Source: Mesorhizobium sp. B2-3-12 (GTDB lineage: Bacteria; Pseudomonadota; Alphaproteobacteria; Rhizobiales; Rhizobiaceae). Taken from it: DNA of 64,000 bases. Position 1 is the stretch's first letter. Every line of letters starts with the position of its first letter. This document shows positions 42,164 to 50,839 of the stretch, piece after piece. The position numbers and the translations under genes are program-made. The notes beneath the pieces were generated by a model, which searched no databases, was not told the DNA's origin, and saw only the letters and a program-made list of their open reading frames with translations. The stretch spans positions 1-64,000 of the forward strand of contig NZ_VFVR01000003.1 in the NCBI RefSeq assembly GCF_006442205.1, read 5' to 3'.

Positions 42164-43669
42164 CTAGAGTGTCGCGCCGAGATGCCAGGGCACGAACTCG
42201 TTGTCGCCGTAACCGAAATCCTCGCTCTTGGTCTTGCGGCCCGAAGCCGTTTCGACGATCAGCTCGAAGATCTCGCGGCCCATGCCGGCAATGGTCTTTT
42301 CGCCCGAGGCGATGACGCCGCAATTGACATCCATGTCCTCTTCCATCTGGTGATACATGGTCGAGTTGGTGGCGACCTTGATCGACGGTGTCGGCCGGCA
42401 GCCGAAGCAGGAACCGCGGCCGGTGGTGAAGACGATGACATTGGCGCCGCCAGCCACCTGTCCGGTGGCCGAGACCGGGTCGTAGCCGGGCGTGTCCATG
42501 AACACCAGCCCGTTGCCGGTGACCTTCTCGGCATAGCCGAACACACCGTTGAGCGGGGTTTGGCCACCCTTGGCGACGGCGCCGAGCGACTTTTCAAGGA
42601 TGGTGGTGAGACCGCCGCGCTTGTTGCCGGGCGACGGGTTGTTGTCGATCGAGGCGCCATGCTTGGCGACATGATCTTCCCACCATTTCACATAGCCATC
42701 GAGCTTCTTGGCGATCTCCGGCGTTGCCGCGCGATAGGCGAGCAGATGTTCGGCGCCATAGATTTCGGTCGTCTCGGAGAGAATGCCGATGCCGCCGACG
42801 CCGGCGAGGATGTCGACCGCCGCACCCAGTGCCGGATTGGCTGTGATGCCCGACATGCCGTCGGAGCCGCCGCATTGCAGGCCGACGACGATCTCGCTGA
42901 CCGGGATCGGCTCTCGCTTCAGCTGGCCGACCTCCTCGGCGATCTCGGCCAGCACGCCCATCGCCTTTTCGACGGATTTGCGCGACCCGCCGGCATCCTG
43001 GATGTTGAAATGACGCTTGCCGGCGGCGGCACCCTTCTGCCCGTAGAGAGTGAGCTGGTTGACCTCGCAGCCGAGCCCGACCATAAGCACGCCGCCGAAA
43101 TTCGGGTGGCGGGCATAGCCGGCCAAGGTCCGATGCAGCACCATCATGCCGTCGCCGGTGCCGCTCATGCCGCAGCCCTGGCCGTGGACGATTGGCACGA
43201 AGCCGTCAATGCCGGGATATTTCGGCAGCAGGGTCCGGTTGGCGGTGTCGGCGATCGAATGGCAGACCGTGGCCGAGCAATTGACGCTGGCGATGATGCC
43301 GATGAAGTTGCGCGTGCCGGCGCGGCCGTCGGCGCGGCGATAGCCCATGAAGGTTCTGACACGGTCGGCCTCCGTCGCATGCTCGGCCTCGCTCGGCGGC
43401 ACCACCGGCAGGCGGCCGGCCTCGAAAACCAGATTGTGCGAATGGACATGCTCGCCAGGCGCGATGTCCTGTGTGGCGCGGCCGATCGCCTGGGCGTATT
43501 TGACCACGGCTTCACCCGTGGCAATCGGTTTGATGGCCACCTTGTGGCCGGGCTCGATGACGGCGACGGCGCGCGCGCCACCCGGCAGCGCGGTGCCGAT
43601 CTCGATGCGGCCATTGGCAACGGCGACATTGTCGGCGGGGGACAGAAGGATGGTGTTCGAGACGTTCAC
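42164..43669 (-). CDS. UxaA family altronate/galactarate-type dehydratase
   Basis: A 501-residue dehydratase. It has an N-terminal SAF domain (about residues 5-90), including HVHSHN, and a long C-terminal catalytic domain with GQGCGMSG, GLGCEVNQ, GLQCGGSDGMSG and GRGSCFGCRPTPSIKV, the Cys-rich segments of UxaA/GarD enzymes. It removes water from a sugar acid to give a 2-keto-3-deoxy acid. Together with the AKR and Zn-dehydrogenase it implies an oxidative aldose pathway; a lactonase and aldolase are not in the window. Confidence 0.9.
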   Translation of the reverse strand: MNVSNTILLSPADNVAVANGRIEIGTALPGGARAVAVIEPGHKVAIKPIATGEAVVKYAQAIGRATQDIAPGEHVHSHNLVFEAGRLPVVPPSEAEHATEADRVRTFMGYRRADGRAGTRNFIGIIASVNCSATVCHSIADTANRTLLPKYPGIDGFVPIVHGQGCGMSGTGDGMMVLHRTLAGYARHPNFGGVLMVGLGCEVNQLTLYGQKGAAAGKRHFNIQDAGGSRKSVEKAMGVLAEIAEEVGQLKREPIPVSEIVVGLQCGGSDGMSGITANPALGAAVDILAGVGGIGILSETTEIYGAEHLLAYRAATPEIAKKLDGYVKWWEDHVAKHGASIDNNPSPGNKRGGLTTILEKSLGAVAKGGQTPLNGVFGYAEKVTGNGLVFMDTPGYDPVSATGQVAGGANVIVFTTGRGSCFGCRPTPSIKVATNSTMYHQMEEDMDVNCGVIASGEKTIAGMGREIFELIVETASGRKTKSEDFGYGDNEFVPWHLGATL

Positions 43670-43732
43670 GGGCGTTTCCTGGGTGATCCTGGGATGCGCG
43701 GATTGACACGCGCTTGTTAAGAGTTAATGTCT

Positions 43733-43771
43733 TTTATCGTGAAAAAACAGTTTTGCGTCAATTGTTTTTTC
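43733..43771 (-). promoter_or_regulatory. Operator candidate upstream of the UxaA-like gene
   Basis: TTTATCGTGAAAAAACAGTT (43733-43752) repeats the element at 40833. It also starts an inverted repeat, GAAAAAACA (43741-43749) and TGTTTTTTC (43763-43771). It lies 64 bases upstream of the UxaA-like gene and about 145-180 bases upstream of the divergent regulator, the likely binding protein. Confidence 0.6.
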
Positions 43772-43914
43772 GCCGCGGTTCCACCTGGGTAAGTGGTAGC
43801 GCTCGGGACATGAACCGGACCCAGTTAAAGCGTTTCCCGCTTTTCAGGGTCGTGGGAACGTCATATTGCGCTTCAAGCCGGCCGCCGCAAGCGCCGGCAT
43901 GAATGGGTCAGGGG

Positions 43915-44817
43915 ATGTCGAAGAGCAACAACGTCTACAAGGACGCCTATAACCGCTGCCTCAGGCTGCTCGACGAGACACGCAGCCTGCCGTCGGAGCC
44001 GGAGCTTGGCGCCTTGCTCGGCGTCAGCCGCACCACCGTGCGCAGCATCCTGGCGCGCATGGAGGAAACCGGGCTGATCGCCTGGAACAAGCGCGCCAAG
44101 ACGGTGCTGCGCGACCCGCGTCCCGACGATTTCTTCCCCGAGGAAGAGACCGACACGCTGGCCGAGATCATCGAGCGCTCGTTCATGCGCAGGCTGCTGG
44201 CCGGCGGCGCCGAGGCCGGCATGCAGATCAACGAGCTCGAACTGGCGCGCGAGATCGGCGTCGGCACGACCAGCGTGCGCGAGTTCCTGATCCGCTTCTC
44301 CCGCTTCGGCCTGATCGAAAAACGCCGCAACAGCCATTGGGTGCTGAAGGGCTTTACGCGGGCCTTCGCGCTGGAACTGACCGAGATCCGCGAGATGTTC
44401 GAATTGCGCTCGGCCGCTGCCTTCGCCGCGCTGCCGCCGGACAGCCCGGTCTGGGGCGATCTGGACCGCCTGGAAGAGGAGCATCGTGTCCTGCAGCGCG
44501 AGATCGCGACGCGTTTCAACGCGTTCTCGGAGTTGGACGAACGCTTGCACCGGTTGATCCATCGCGCCTCGCACAATCGCTTCATCGTCGATTTCTACGA
44601 CGTCATCGCCATGATCTTCCACTACCACTATCAGTGGAACAAGGCGCAGGAGCGCGAGCGCAACGAAGTCGCGATCGGCGAGCATCTTGCCTATATCGAG
44701 GCTCTCAAGTCGCGCGACCTCGGCAAGGTCGATGCCGCCTGCCGCAAGCATCTGAAGTCGGCGCGCCAGACATTGCTCACCTCCATCCCGGAAAGTCGGC
44801 CATCCCAAAAGAGCTGA
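43915..44817 (+). CDS. GntR-family regulator with two winged-helix domains and FCD domain
   Basis: A 300-residue regulator. Two GntR-like DNA-binding segments are visible: LPSEPELGALLGVSRTTVRS (about residues 25-44) and INELELAREIGVGTTSVREF (about 105-124). An FCD-type effector domain follows (about 145-290) with LDERLHRLIHRASHN and later His residues of the metal site. Usual FCD-GntR proteins have one such domain and are about 230 residues. ATG at 43915 is preferred to 43903 because GGTCAGGGG precedes it. It is divergent from the UxaA operon. Confidence 0.87.
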   Translation: MSKSNNVYKDAYNRCLRLLDETRSLPSEPELGALLGVSRTTVRSILARMEETGLIAWNKRAKTVLRDPRPDDFFPEEETDTLAEIIERSFMRRLLAGGAEAGMQINELELAREIGVGTTSVREFLIRFSRFGLIEKRRNSHWVLKGFTRAFALELTEIREMFELRSAAAFAALPPDSPVWGDLDRLEEEHRVLQREIATRFNAFSELDERLHRLIHRASHNRFIVDFYDVIAMIFHYHYQWNKAQERERNEVAIGEHLAYIEALKSRDLGKVDAACRKHLKSARQTLLTSIPESRPSQKS

Positions 44818-44927
44818 TCCTGCCGTGTTGCCGCAGCATCGAATTGGCGATTTTCGACCTTTCCCGGCCGTGCTAGGTATCGTCATCGATTGTTTGAAGA
44901 AACAGATGGTTTGATCGGGCAAGTCAT

Positions 44928-45311
44928 TTGAACAAGAACGGGAGACGGTGGAGCATACCGGTCGCGCTTGTCGCGGCCTATCTGCTGTTGCTCCAGTCGA
45001 CACTTGGTGCGTTCGCCTTCGGCTCCGGGCCGAGTGCCGCGCAGTTCGACGCCTTCGGCAACGTCATCTGCACCCACGACGGCGCCACCCAGCTCCCCGG
45101 CGGCGACCAGCATCCATCCCATCTGCCGGCCTGCTGCACACTCGGCTGCAGCATGTTTTCGCCGGCCTATGCGCCGCCGCCCGATGCCGGGCTTGCACTT
45201 GCATCCCTTTCCTTCGAGACCGTCGCCTTCGTCTTCCCGGCGACCACCCATCTCGACTTCGCCCGCGAACGCTCGCCGTCGAACCCGCGCGCGCCGCCGC
45301 TGGCGGCTTGA
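44928..45311 (+). CDS. DUF2946-like protein, copper-cluster associated
   Basis: A 127-residue protein with an N-terminal hydrophobic signal/anchor (about residues 10-30) and a short Cys/His segment, HPSHLPACCTLGCSMF, typical of DUF2946-type proteins found near copper genes. The start is TTG at 44928, with no strong ribosome-binding site, so the N-terminus is uncertain. It precedes PCuAC, YcnI and CopCD genes in the same direction. Confidence 0.7.
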   Translation: MNKNGRRWSIPVALVAAYLLLLQSTLGAFAFGSGPSAAQFDAFGNVICTHDGATQLPGGDQHPSHLPACCTLGCSMFSPAYAPPPDAGLALASLSFETVAFVFPATTHLDFARERSPSNPRAPPLAA

Positions 45312-45406
45312 GCCAGCTTGCTTGCGGAACCGTTCGCGAGCGTACTCATCCAGGATCAAACCATTCGCGACCGGCGACGGCGCGATCATCACGTCATGGA
45401 GCAACC

Positions 45407-45949
45407 ATGTCCCATTCTTTCCTCATAGCGGCGGGCACTCTGTTCGACCGCACCCTGCCTCGTTTCCAGGCGCGTCTCGGCATTGTCGCCCTGGCCTTTG
45501 CCCTGGTGTTCGTCGGTGCCCAGGCCGTGCTGGCGCATGAATTCAAGGTCGGCGATCTCGAAATCGAACATCCCTGGTCTCGCGCCACGCCTGCCGGCGC
45601 CAAGGTGGCCGGCGGCTATTTCACCATCCTCAACAAGGGCAGCGCCGCGGACCGGCTGTTGTCGATCTCCTCCGATGTCTCCGACAAGGCCGAGCTGCAT
45701 CAAATGGGGGTCAAGGACGGCGTCATGACCATGCGGCCAGTGGACGGTGGCTTGGAAATCCCGGCTGGCGGCAAGGTCGCGCTCGCGCCCGGTGGCTATC
45801 ACCTGATGTTCATCGGCCTGAAGCGGCAACCCAAGCAGGGCGAAAAATTCGCCGCCACGCTGACCTTCGAGAAAGCCGGCACCGTCAGCGTGGAATTCGC
45901 CGTCGAAGGCATGGGCGAAATGGGCGGCATGGACGACCACGCCAATTGA
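45407..45949 (+). CDS. Periplasmic copper chaperone PCu(A)C
   Basis: A 180-residue protein with a long signal peptide (cleavage near VLAHEF, about residue 43). The PCuAC pattern is present: HPWSRATPAGAKVAGGYF, then His-x-Met in ELHQMGVKDG, MTMRP, and the GGYHLMFIGLK strand with the second His/Met pair. These bind Cu(I) and deliver it to cytochrome oxidase or other sites. The C-terminus adds a Met-rich tail (MGEMGGMDDH). Confidence 0.9.
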   Translation: MSHSFLIAAGTLFDRTLPRFQARLGIVALAFALVFVGAQAVLAHEFKVGDLEIEHPWSRATPAGAKVAGGYFTILNKGSAADRLLSISSDVSDKAELHQMGVKDGVMTMRPVDGGLEIPAGGKVALAPGGYHLMFIGLKRQPKQGEKFAATLTFEKAGTVSVEFAVEGMGEMGGMDDHAN

Positions 45950-45988
45950 TCAAGCCGATCCACCAATTTTGACATTAGAGGGACCATC

Positions 45989-46507
45989 ATGAACAAGTTT
46001 CTTTTGGCGGCCGGCGCGTTTCTCGTGCTGGGGACGAATGCCGCCTTCGCGCACATCACGCTCGAGACTCAGGAGGCTGCGGTCGGCTCGACCTACAAGG
46101 CTGTGCTGCGCGTGCCGCATGGTTGCGACGGCAAGGCGACGACCGCCGTGCGCGTGCAGATTCCTGAAGGGGTGATCGCGGTGAAGCCGATGCCGAAGCC
46201 CGGCTGGACGCTGCGGACCAAGAAGGGCAAATACGAGAAGTCGTACCAGCTCTACGGCCAGCCGGTTGCCGATGGGGTCAAGGAAGTCGACTGGAGCGGC
46301 GGCAATCTGCCGGATGAATTCTACGACGAGTTCGTCTTCCGCGCGATGCTCACGGCGGATCTGCCTGTCGGCCAGAAGCTCTATTTCCCCGTGGTGCAGG
46401 AATGCGATGGCGCTACCGAACGCTGGATCGAGATTCCGGCGACCGGACAGGACGAGGACGCACTGGAGACCCCGGCGCCCGGCATCAAGCTTACGCCGAA
46501 GAAATGA
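45989..46507 (+). CDS. YcnI/DUF1775 copper-binding protein
   Basis: A 172-residue protein. After the signal peptide (residues 1-21, ending AAFA) the mature chain starts His-Ile-Thr-Leu-Glu, giving the N-terminal His used for Cu(II) by YcnI proteins. Conserved PHGCDG and the Trp residues of the domain are present. YcnI genes are usually next to CopC/CopD genes, as here. Confidence 0.9.
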   Translation: MNKFLLAAGAFLVLGTNAAFAHITLETQEAAVGSTYKAVLRVPHGCDGKATTAVRVQIPEGVIAVKPMPKPGWTLRTKKGKYEKSYQLYGQPVADGVKEVDWSGGNLPDEFYDEFVFRAMLTADLPVGQKLYFPVVQECDGATERWIEIPATGQDEDALETPAPGIKLTPKK

Positions 46508-46563
46508 TTTTCCGGCGGCGCGCCCTGTCGGCAAAGGCGCGCCGCCAATTCCATGGCGACAGC

Positions 46564-48198
46564 ATGAACGCGATATTCCCATTGCAAAGGACGGCGACGA
46601 CCCGCAAACGCTTCAATTGGGTTGCTGGGCTCTTCGCGATGATCATCACGTTCATCATGATGGCCGCGACAGGCCAGGCCTTTGCCCATGCGGCGCTGAT
46701 CAAGACCGACCCGGCCGACGGGGCGGTGCTGGCGCAGGCGCCGGCGCGGTTCTCGCTGACCTTCAGCGAGCCAGTCTCGCCGCTGGTGCTGACGCTGGTG
46801 ACACCCGACGGCACGCCGGTCGCGCTGACATCCTTCCGGCTCACCGACCAGACGCTGGAGATCGACAATCCGCAGGCGCTCAAATCGGGCACTCATGTGC
46901 TGAGCTGGCGCGTCATTTCCGCCGACGGCCATCCGGTCGGCGGCTCGCTCTTGTTTTCCATCGGTGCTCCAAGCGAGCCGCCGGCGGTCTCCGAAGCCAT
47001 CGACTGGCCGCTGCGGTCGGCGATCTGGATTGGGAAAGTCCTTCTCTACGCGGGTCTTTTCCTCGGTGCCGGCGGCGCCTTCGCTATTGCCTGGCTGGCC
47101 GGCGGTGGTCGCGCCGGTCAGCGCTTTGTTGCCGGGACGATCCTGTGCGGGCTGTTGGCTGCGCCGCTGTCGCTGGGCTTCCAGGGACTGGATGCGCTCG
47201 GCGCGCCGCTCTCCCACCTGGCGCAGCCGGTTGTCTGGCGCACCGCGCTCGGCACCAGCTTCGGCTGGACGGTGTTGCTCGCCCTGATCGCGCTGGGGCT
47301 TGGCCTGCTGTCGCTGGCCGCGCCGCGCGCGGCTGCCAGGCCGCTTGCCCTTGCCGGGTTGGCCGGTGTGGGCGCGGCACTCGCCGCGAGCGGCCACGCC
47401 AGTGCCGCCGAGCCGCAATGGCTGACACGGCCGCTGGTTTTCGTGCATGGCGTCGGCATCGCTTTCTGGGCCGGCGCGTTGGTGCCGCTCGGCCTCGCGC
47501 TGAAGCGTCAAGCGGCCGACGCCGTTGAATTCCTGCGCCGCTTCTCCTCAGCGATCCTGCCCGTGGTCGCCTTGCTTGCCGCGGCGGGCATCGTGTTGGC
47601 CGTGATCCAGGTGCGGACGCCCTCGGCGCTGGTCGACACTGCCTATGGCCGGCTGCTGCTGGTCAAGCTCGCGCTGCTGGTCTTCCTGTTCACGCTGGCC
47701 GCCGTCAATCGCTGGAAGCTCACCGCTTCGGCCGAGGCGGGCGCGACCGAGGTGCAACGCAGGCTCACGCGCTCGGTCGGCGTCGAAGTGCTGATCGTGC
47801 TGGCGATCTTCGGGGTCGCCGCCGGCTGGCGCTTCACGCCGCCGCCACGGGCGTTGGCGATCGCTGCGGCGCAGCCGGTTTCGGTCCACATCCACGCGCT
47901 GCAGGCGATGGCCGATCTCAGCATCACGCCTGGCCATGCCGGGCCGGTCGTCGCCTCGATGATCATCATGACCGGCGATTTCGGGCCGCTCGACGCCAAG
48001 GAAGTGACGCTGGTGCTGTCGAAGCCCGATTCCGGCATCGAGCCGCTGAGGCGCGCGGCGACCAAGCCCGGCGACGGCAGCTGGCGTGTCGACAATCTCA
48101 TCATCCCGGTTTCGGGCCGCTGGACGGTGCGCGTAGACATATTGGTCTCGGAGTTCGAGATGGTGAAGATCGAGGCGCCGATCGACATCAGGCCGTAA
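46564..48198 (+). CDS. CopC-CopD fusion copper resistance/uptake protein
   Basis: A 544-residue fusion. Signal segment to about residue 41; the CopC domain begins at His42 (HAALIKTDPADGAVL), whose amino terminus and the later SADGHPVGG provide the Cu(II) site. The CopD part then spans about residues 145-440 with eight or so membrane helices. A C-terminal soluble region of about 110 residues (YtkA-like beta fold by appearance) follows from about 435. This resembles YcnJ organisation. ATG at 46564 avoids the YcnI gene. Confidence 0.88.
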   Translation: MNAIFPLQRTATTRKRFNWVAGLFAMIITFIMMAATGQAFAHAALIKTDPADGAVLAQAPARFSLTFSEPVSPLVLTLVTPDGTPVALTSFRLTDQTLEIDNPQALKSGTHVLSWRVISADGHPVGGSLLFSIGAPSEPPAVSEAIDWPLRSAIWIGKVLLYAGLFLGAGGAFAIAWLAGGGRAGQRFVAGTILCGLLAAPLSLGFQGLDALGAPLSHLAQPVVWRTALGTSFGWTVLLALIALGLGLLSLAAPRAAARPLALAGLAGVGAALAASGHASAAEPQWLTRPLVFVHGVGIAFWAGALVPLGLALKRQAADAVEFLRRFSSAILPVVALLAAAGIVLAVIQVRTPSALVDTAYGRLLLVKLALLVFLFTLAAVNRWKLTASAEAGATEVQRRLTRSVGVEVLIVLAIFGVAAGWRFTPPPRALAIAAAQPVSVHIHALQAMADLSITPGHAGPVVASMIIMTGDFGPLDAKEVTLVLSKPDSGIEPLRRAATKPGDGSWRVDNLIIPVSGRWTVRVDILVSEFEMVKIEAPIDIRP

Positions 48199-48228
48199 TG
48201 GTCCCGGCAACACAATTGGGCGAGGCGG

Positions 48229-48254
48229 TTGACGCGGGCCTGAAGGCCCGTCAA
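48229..48254 (+). terminator. Candidate terminator after copCD
   Basis: TTGACGCGGGCCT pairs with AGGCCCGTCAA (48244-48254), with a two-base bulge and a very short loop. It is 31 bases after the stop. There is no clear T run. Confidence 0.4.
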
Positions 48255-48333
48255 TCATCCGCGCAATAACCGGCATCCAGCCAACGAAGAGCGCGAGCTC
48301 GAAAACACCAGATCCGGAAACAGGGAAGAAACG

Positions 48334-49761
48334 ATGGAAAAAGCCGAAATCGGCCTGATCGGCCTTGGCACGATGGGCTCCAACCTGGCGCTGAACATCG
48401 CCGAGCACGGGCACCGCATCGCCGTCTTCAACCGCACGAGGGCACGCACCGACGCTTTCGTCGAGAATGCCGGTGCACTCAGGGATATGGTCGTCCCCTG
48501 TTACAGCCTGGAAGAGCTTGCCGCCGCGATCCGGCCGCCGCGCCCGATCATCATCATGGTGCTGGCCGGCAAGCCGGTGGACGAGCAGATCGAAGCGCTG
48601 CGCGGCGTGCTGTCGGCCAACGACATCGTCGTCGATGCCGGCAATGCCAATTTCCGCGATACAATGCGGCGCTTCTCCGAACTGTCCGGCTCTGGCCTCA
48701 CCTTTATCGGCATGGGCGTGTCCGGTGGCGAGGAGGGCGCGCGCCATGGACCTTCGATCATGGTCGGCGGCACGGAAGATAGCTGGAAGCGTGTCGAGAA
48801 GGTGCTGACCGCCATCTCCGCCAAATTCAAGGACGAGCCCTGCGCGGCCTGGCTCGGCACCGATGGCGCCGGCCATTTCGTCAAGACCATCCACAACGGC
48901 ATCGAATATGCCGACATGCAGATGATCGCCGAGATTTACGGCATCCTGCGCGATGGCCTGGGCATGGGGCCGAAGGATATCGGCACGGTCTTTGAAAACT
49001 GGAACAAGGGCCGGCTCAATTCCTATTTGATCGAGATCACCGCCAAGGTACTGGCCGCCGACGATCCGAAGACCGGCAAGCCGGTGGTCGATATCATCCT
49101 CGATCGCGCCGGCCAGAAGGGCACCGGCAAATGGTCCGTCATCGAGGCGCAGCAGCTCGGCATTCCGGCGACCGCGATCGAGGCGGCGGTGGCGGCGCGC
49201 GTGCTGTCGTCGATCAAGGACGAAAGGCAGGCGGCTGAAAAGGCCTATGGCAATAGCGGCGTGACGAAGATTTCCGGCGACAAGGACGCGCTGTTGCATG
49301 ATCTCGAACTGGCGCTGTTCGCCGGCAAGATCGCTGCTTACGCGCAGGGCTTTGCCGTGATGGCCGGCGCCTCGAAGGAGTTCAACTGGAACCTGCCGAT
49401 GCCGACCATCGCCAAGATTTGGCGCGCCGGCTGCATCATCCGCTCGCAAATGCTCGACACGATGGCCGAGGCCTTCAGCAGTGGTGGCGCCTCGACCAAC
49501 CTGCTGATGGCGCCGGCTTTCATCAGCTTGATGCAGGAGGCGCATCCGTCGCTGCGGCGCATCGTGGCAAGGGCTTCCGAAGCCGGTGCGCCGGTGCCGG
49601 CGCTGTCTTCGGCGCTTGCCTATTTCGACAGCTACCGCCAGGGGCGCGGCACTTCGAACCTGATCCAGGCGCAGCGCGACTTCTTCGGCGCGCATGGTTT
49701 CGAGCGCATCGGCGAGCAGGGTGCCTTTCACGGCCCTTGGGGCAGCGGCGCGGCGGGTTAG
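48334..49761 (+). CDS. gnd: 6-phosphogluconate dehydrogenase, decarboxylating
   Basis: A 475-residue enzyme converting 6-phosphogluconate to ribulose 5-phosphate. N-terminal GLIGLGTMGSNLALNIAEHG with NRT after strand 2 indicates NADP. The catalytic segment GHFVKTIHNGIEYADMQ has the Lys-His-Asn residues, and MGVSGGEEGARHGPSIM the Ser-Gly-Gly motif. It is full length for the long (dimeric) form. It stands alone between the copper cluster and a LysR gene. Confidence 0.94.
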   Translation: MEKAEIGLIGLGTMGSNLALNIAEHGHRIAVFNRTRARTDAFVENAGALRDMVVPCYSLEELAAAIRPPRPIIIMVLAGKPVDEQIEALRGVLSANDIVVDAGNANFRDTMRRFSELSGSGLTFIGMGVSGGEEGARHGPSIMVGGTEDSWKRVEKVLTAISAKFKDEPCAAWLGTDGAGHFVKTIHNGIEYADMQMIAEIYGILRDGLGMGPKDIGTVFENWNKGRLNSYLIEITAKVLAADDPKTGKPVVDIILDRAGQKGTGKWSVIEAQQLGIPATAIEAAVAARVLSSIKDERQAAEKAYGNSGVTKISGDKDALLHDLELALFAGKIAAYAQGFAVMAGASKEFNWNLPMPTIAKIWRAGCIIRSQMLDTMAEAFSSGGASTNLLMAPAFISLMQEAHPSLRRIVARASEAGAPVPALSSALAYFDSYRQGRGTSNLIQAQRDFFGAHGFERIGEQGAFHGPWGSGAAG

Positions 49762-49777
49762 ATCATGCTCATCAAGC

Positions 49778-49798
49778 AGCCGGCATTCCTTGCCGGCT
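49778..49798. terminator. Candidate bidirectional terminator
   Basis: AGCCGGCA (49778-49785) pairs perfectly with TGCCGGCT (49791-49798) around five bases, between convergent gnd and the LysR gene. No long T run follows. Confidence 0.5.
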
Positions 49799-49830
49799 CC
49801 GCCTAAAGAAACTTAACGCTCGACATGCGG

Positions 49831-50745
49831 CTACTCGATCCCGGGGATGCCGCCGATCTGCTGAGCGAGAAAATCGACCAGCAGCCGGACCCGGGCGATG
49901 GCCGCCCGCTCGGGTACGATCAGCATGCTGAGCGGAACCGACGGCAGCGCATAATCCGGCAGGATTGCCTCGAGCCGGCCGGACGCCAGGAGATCGCCGA
50001 CAAGCCATTGATGGGCGGGCGCAATGCCGCGCCCTGCGAGCAAGGCTTCGCGTGCGGCAAGTCCGTGGTCGACCCGAAGGCGTCCGGCAAACGGCACCAC
50101 ATGGCGCTCGCCGTTCGGTCCTTGCAGGACAAGGGTGTCGCTGCCGGTAACGTTTGACATGCGGACGCCCTCGTGACCAGCCAGGTCCCGGGGATCCGCG
50201 GGCCTGCCTCGCTCAGCCAGATAGCCCGGCGCCGCGACGAGCAGCCGCCGCGACTGGCCGAGCGACCGCAACTTCATGGAACTGTCGGTGAGCGGGCCGA
50301 GACGAAGCGCGAGGTCGACGCCTTCCGTGACAAGGTCGATGCGCTCGTCGGTGAGGCTGAGATCGACGCCGATATCGCGGTAGCGATCCTGAAACGCGAA
50401 GATCAGCCGGCTGACATGCAGCACCCCGATGGCCGCGGTGCAGGAGAGCCGGATCGTGCCGGCCGGCGCTCCTCGCGTGCCGCGAACCTCGTCGCTCGCC
50501 TGTTCGACAAGGCGCAGAATTTGCACGCTGTCGGCATAGTAGCGGCTGCCCTCGTCGGTCATGGCGACACGCCGGGTGGTCCTGCTGAGCAAGGCCACGC
50601 CGACGGCTTCCTCCAGTTCCCTCAAATGGCGCGTGACCGTCGATTGGCCGATCCCGAGGTCACGCGCGACCGCCGACAGGCTGCCTCGTTCAGCAACGCG
50701 AACGAAGGTGCGCATGCGCTCCAGCGTGACAGCTGATTTATCCAC
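49831..50745 (-). CDS. LysR family transcriptional regulator
   Basis: A 304-residue regulator from GTG at 50745. The helix-turn-helix is GSLSAVARDLGIGQSTVTRHLRELE (split here: residues about 20-45). The C-terminal LysR substrate domain has HVSRLIFAFQDRYRDIGVDL. An ATG at 50715 would give a protein 10 residues shorter and is possible. It is divergent from the oxidoreductase at 50840, its probable target (94-base shared region). Confidence 0.9.
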   Translation of the reverse strand: MDKSAVTLERMRTFVRVAERGSLSAVARDLGIGQSTVTRHLRELEEAVGVALLSRTTRRVAMTDEGSRYYADSVQILRLVEQASDEVRGTRGAPAGTIRLSCTAAIGVLHVSRLIFAFQDRYRDIGVDLSLTDERIDLVTEGVDLALRLGPLTDSSMKLRSLGQSRRLLVAAPGYLAERGRPADPRDLAGHEGVRMSNVTGSDTLVLQGPNGERHVVPFAGRLRVDHGLAAREALLAGRGIAPAHQWLVGDLLASGRLEAILPDYALPSVPLSMLIVPERAAIARVRLLVDFLAQQIGGIPGIE

Positions 50746-50839
50746 TAATCGGCAGTATATTATGCATTCCCCATATGTAGCGGATGATTCCGCCATTGGC
50801 TATCTCAGGGTCCACGTTTCCAACGGAGATCGATGAATC

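Noticed and set aside
41981..43720. A 579-codon plus-strand open frame
   Set aside because: It is antisense to the UxaA-like gene and the start of the AKR gene, and its translation is low-complexity with no family motif.
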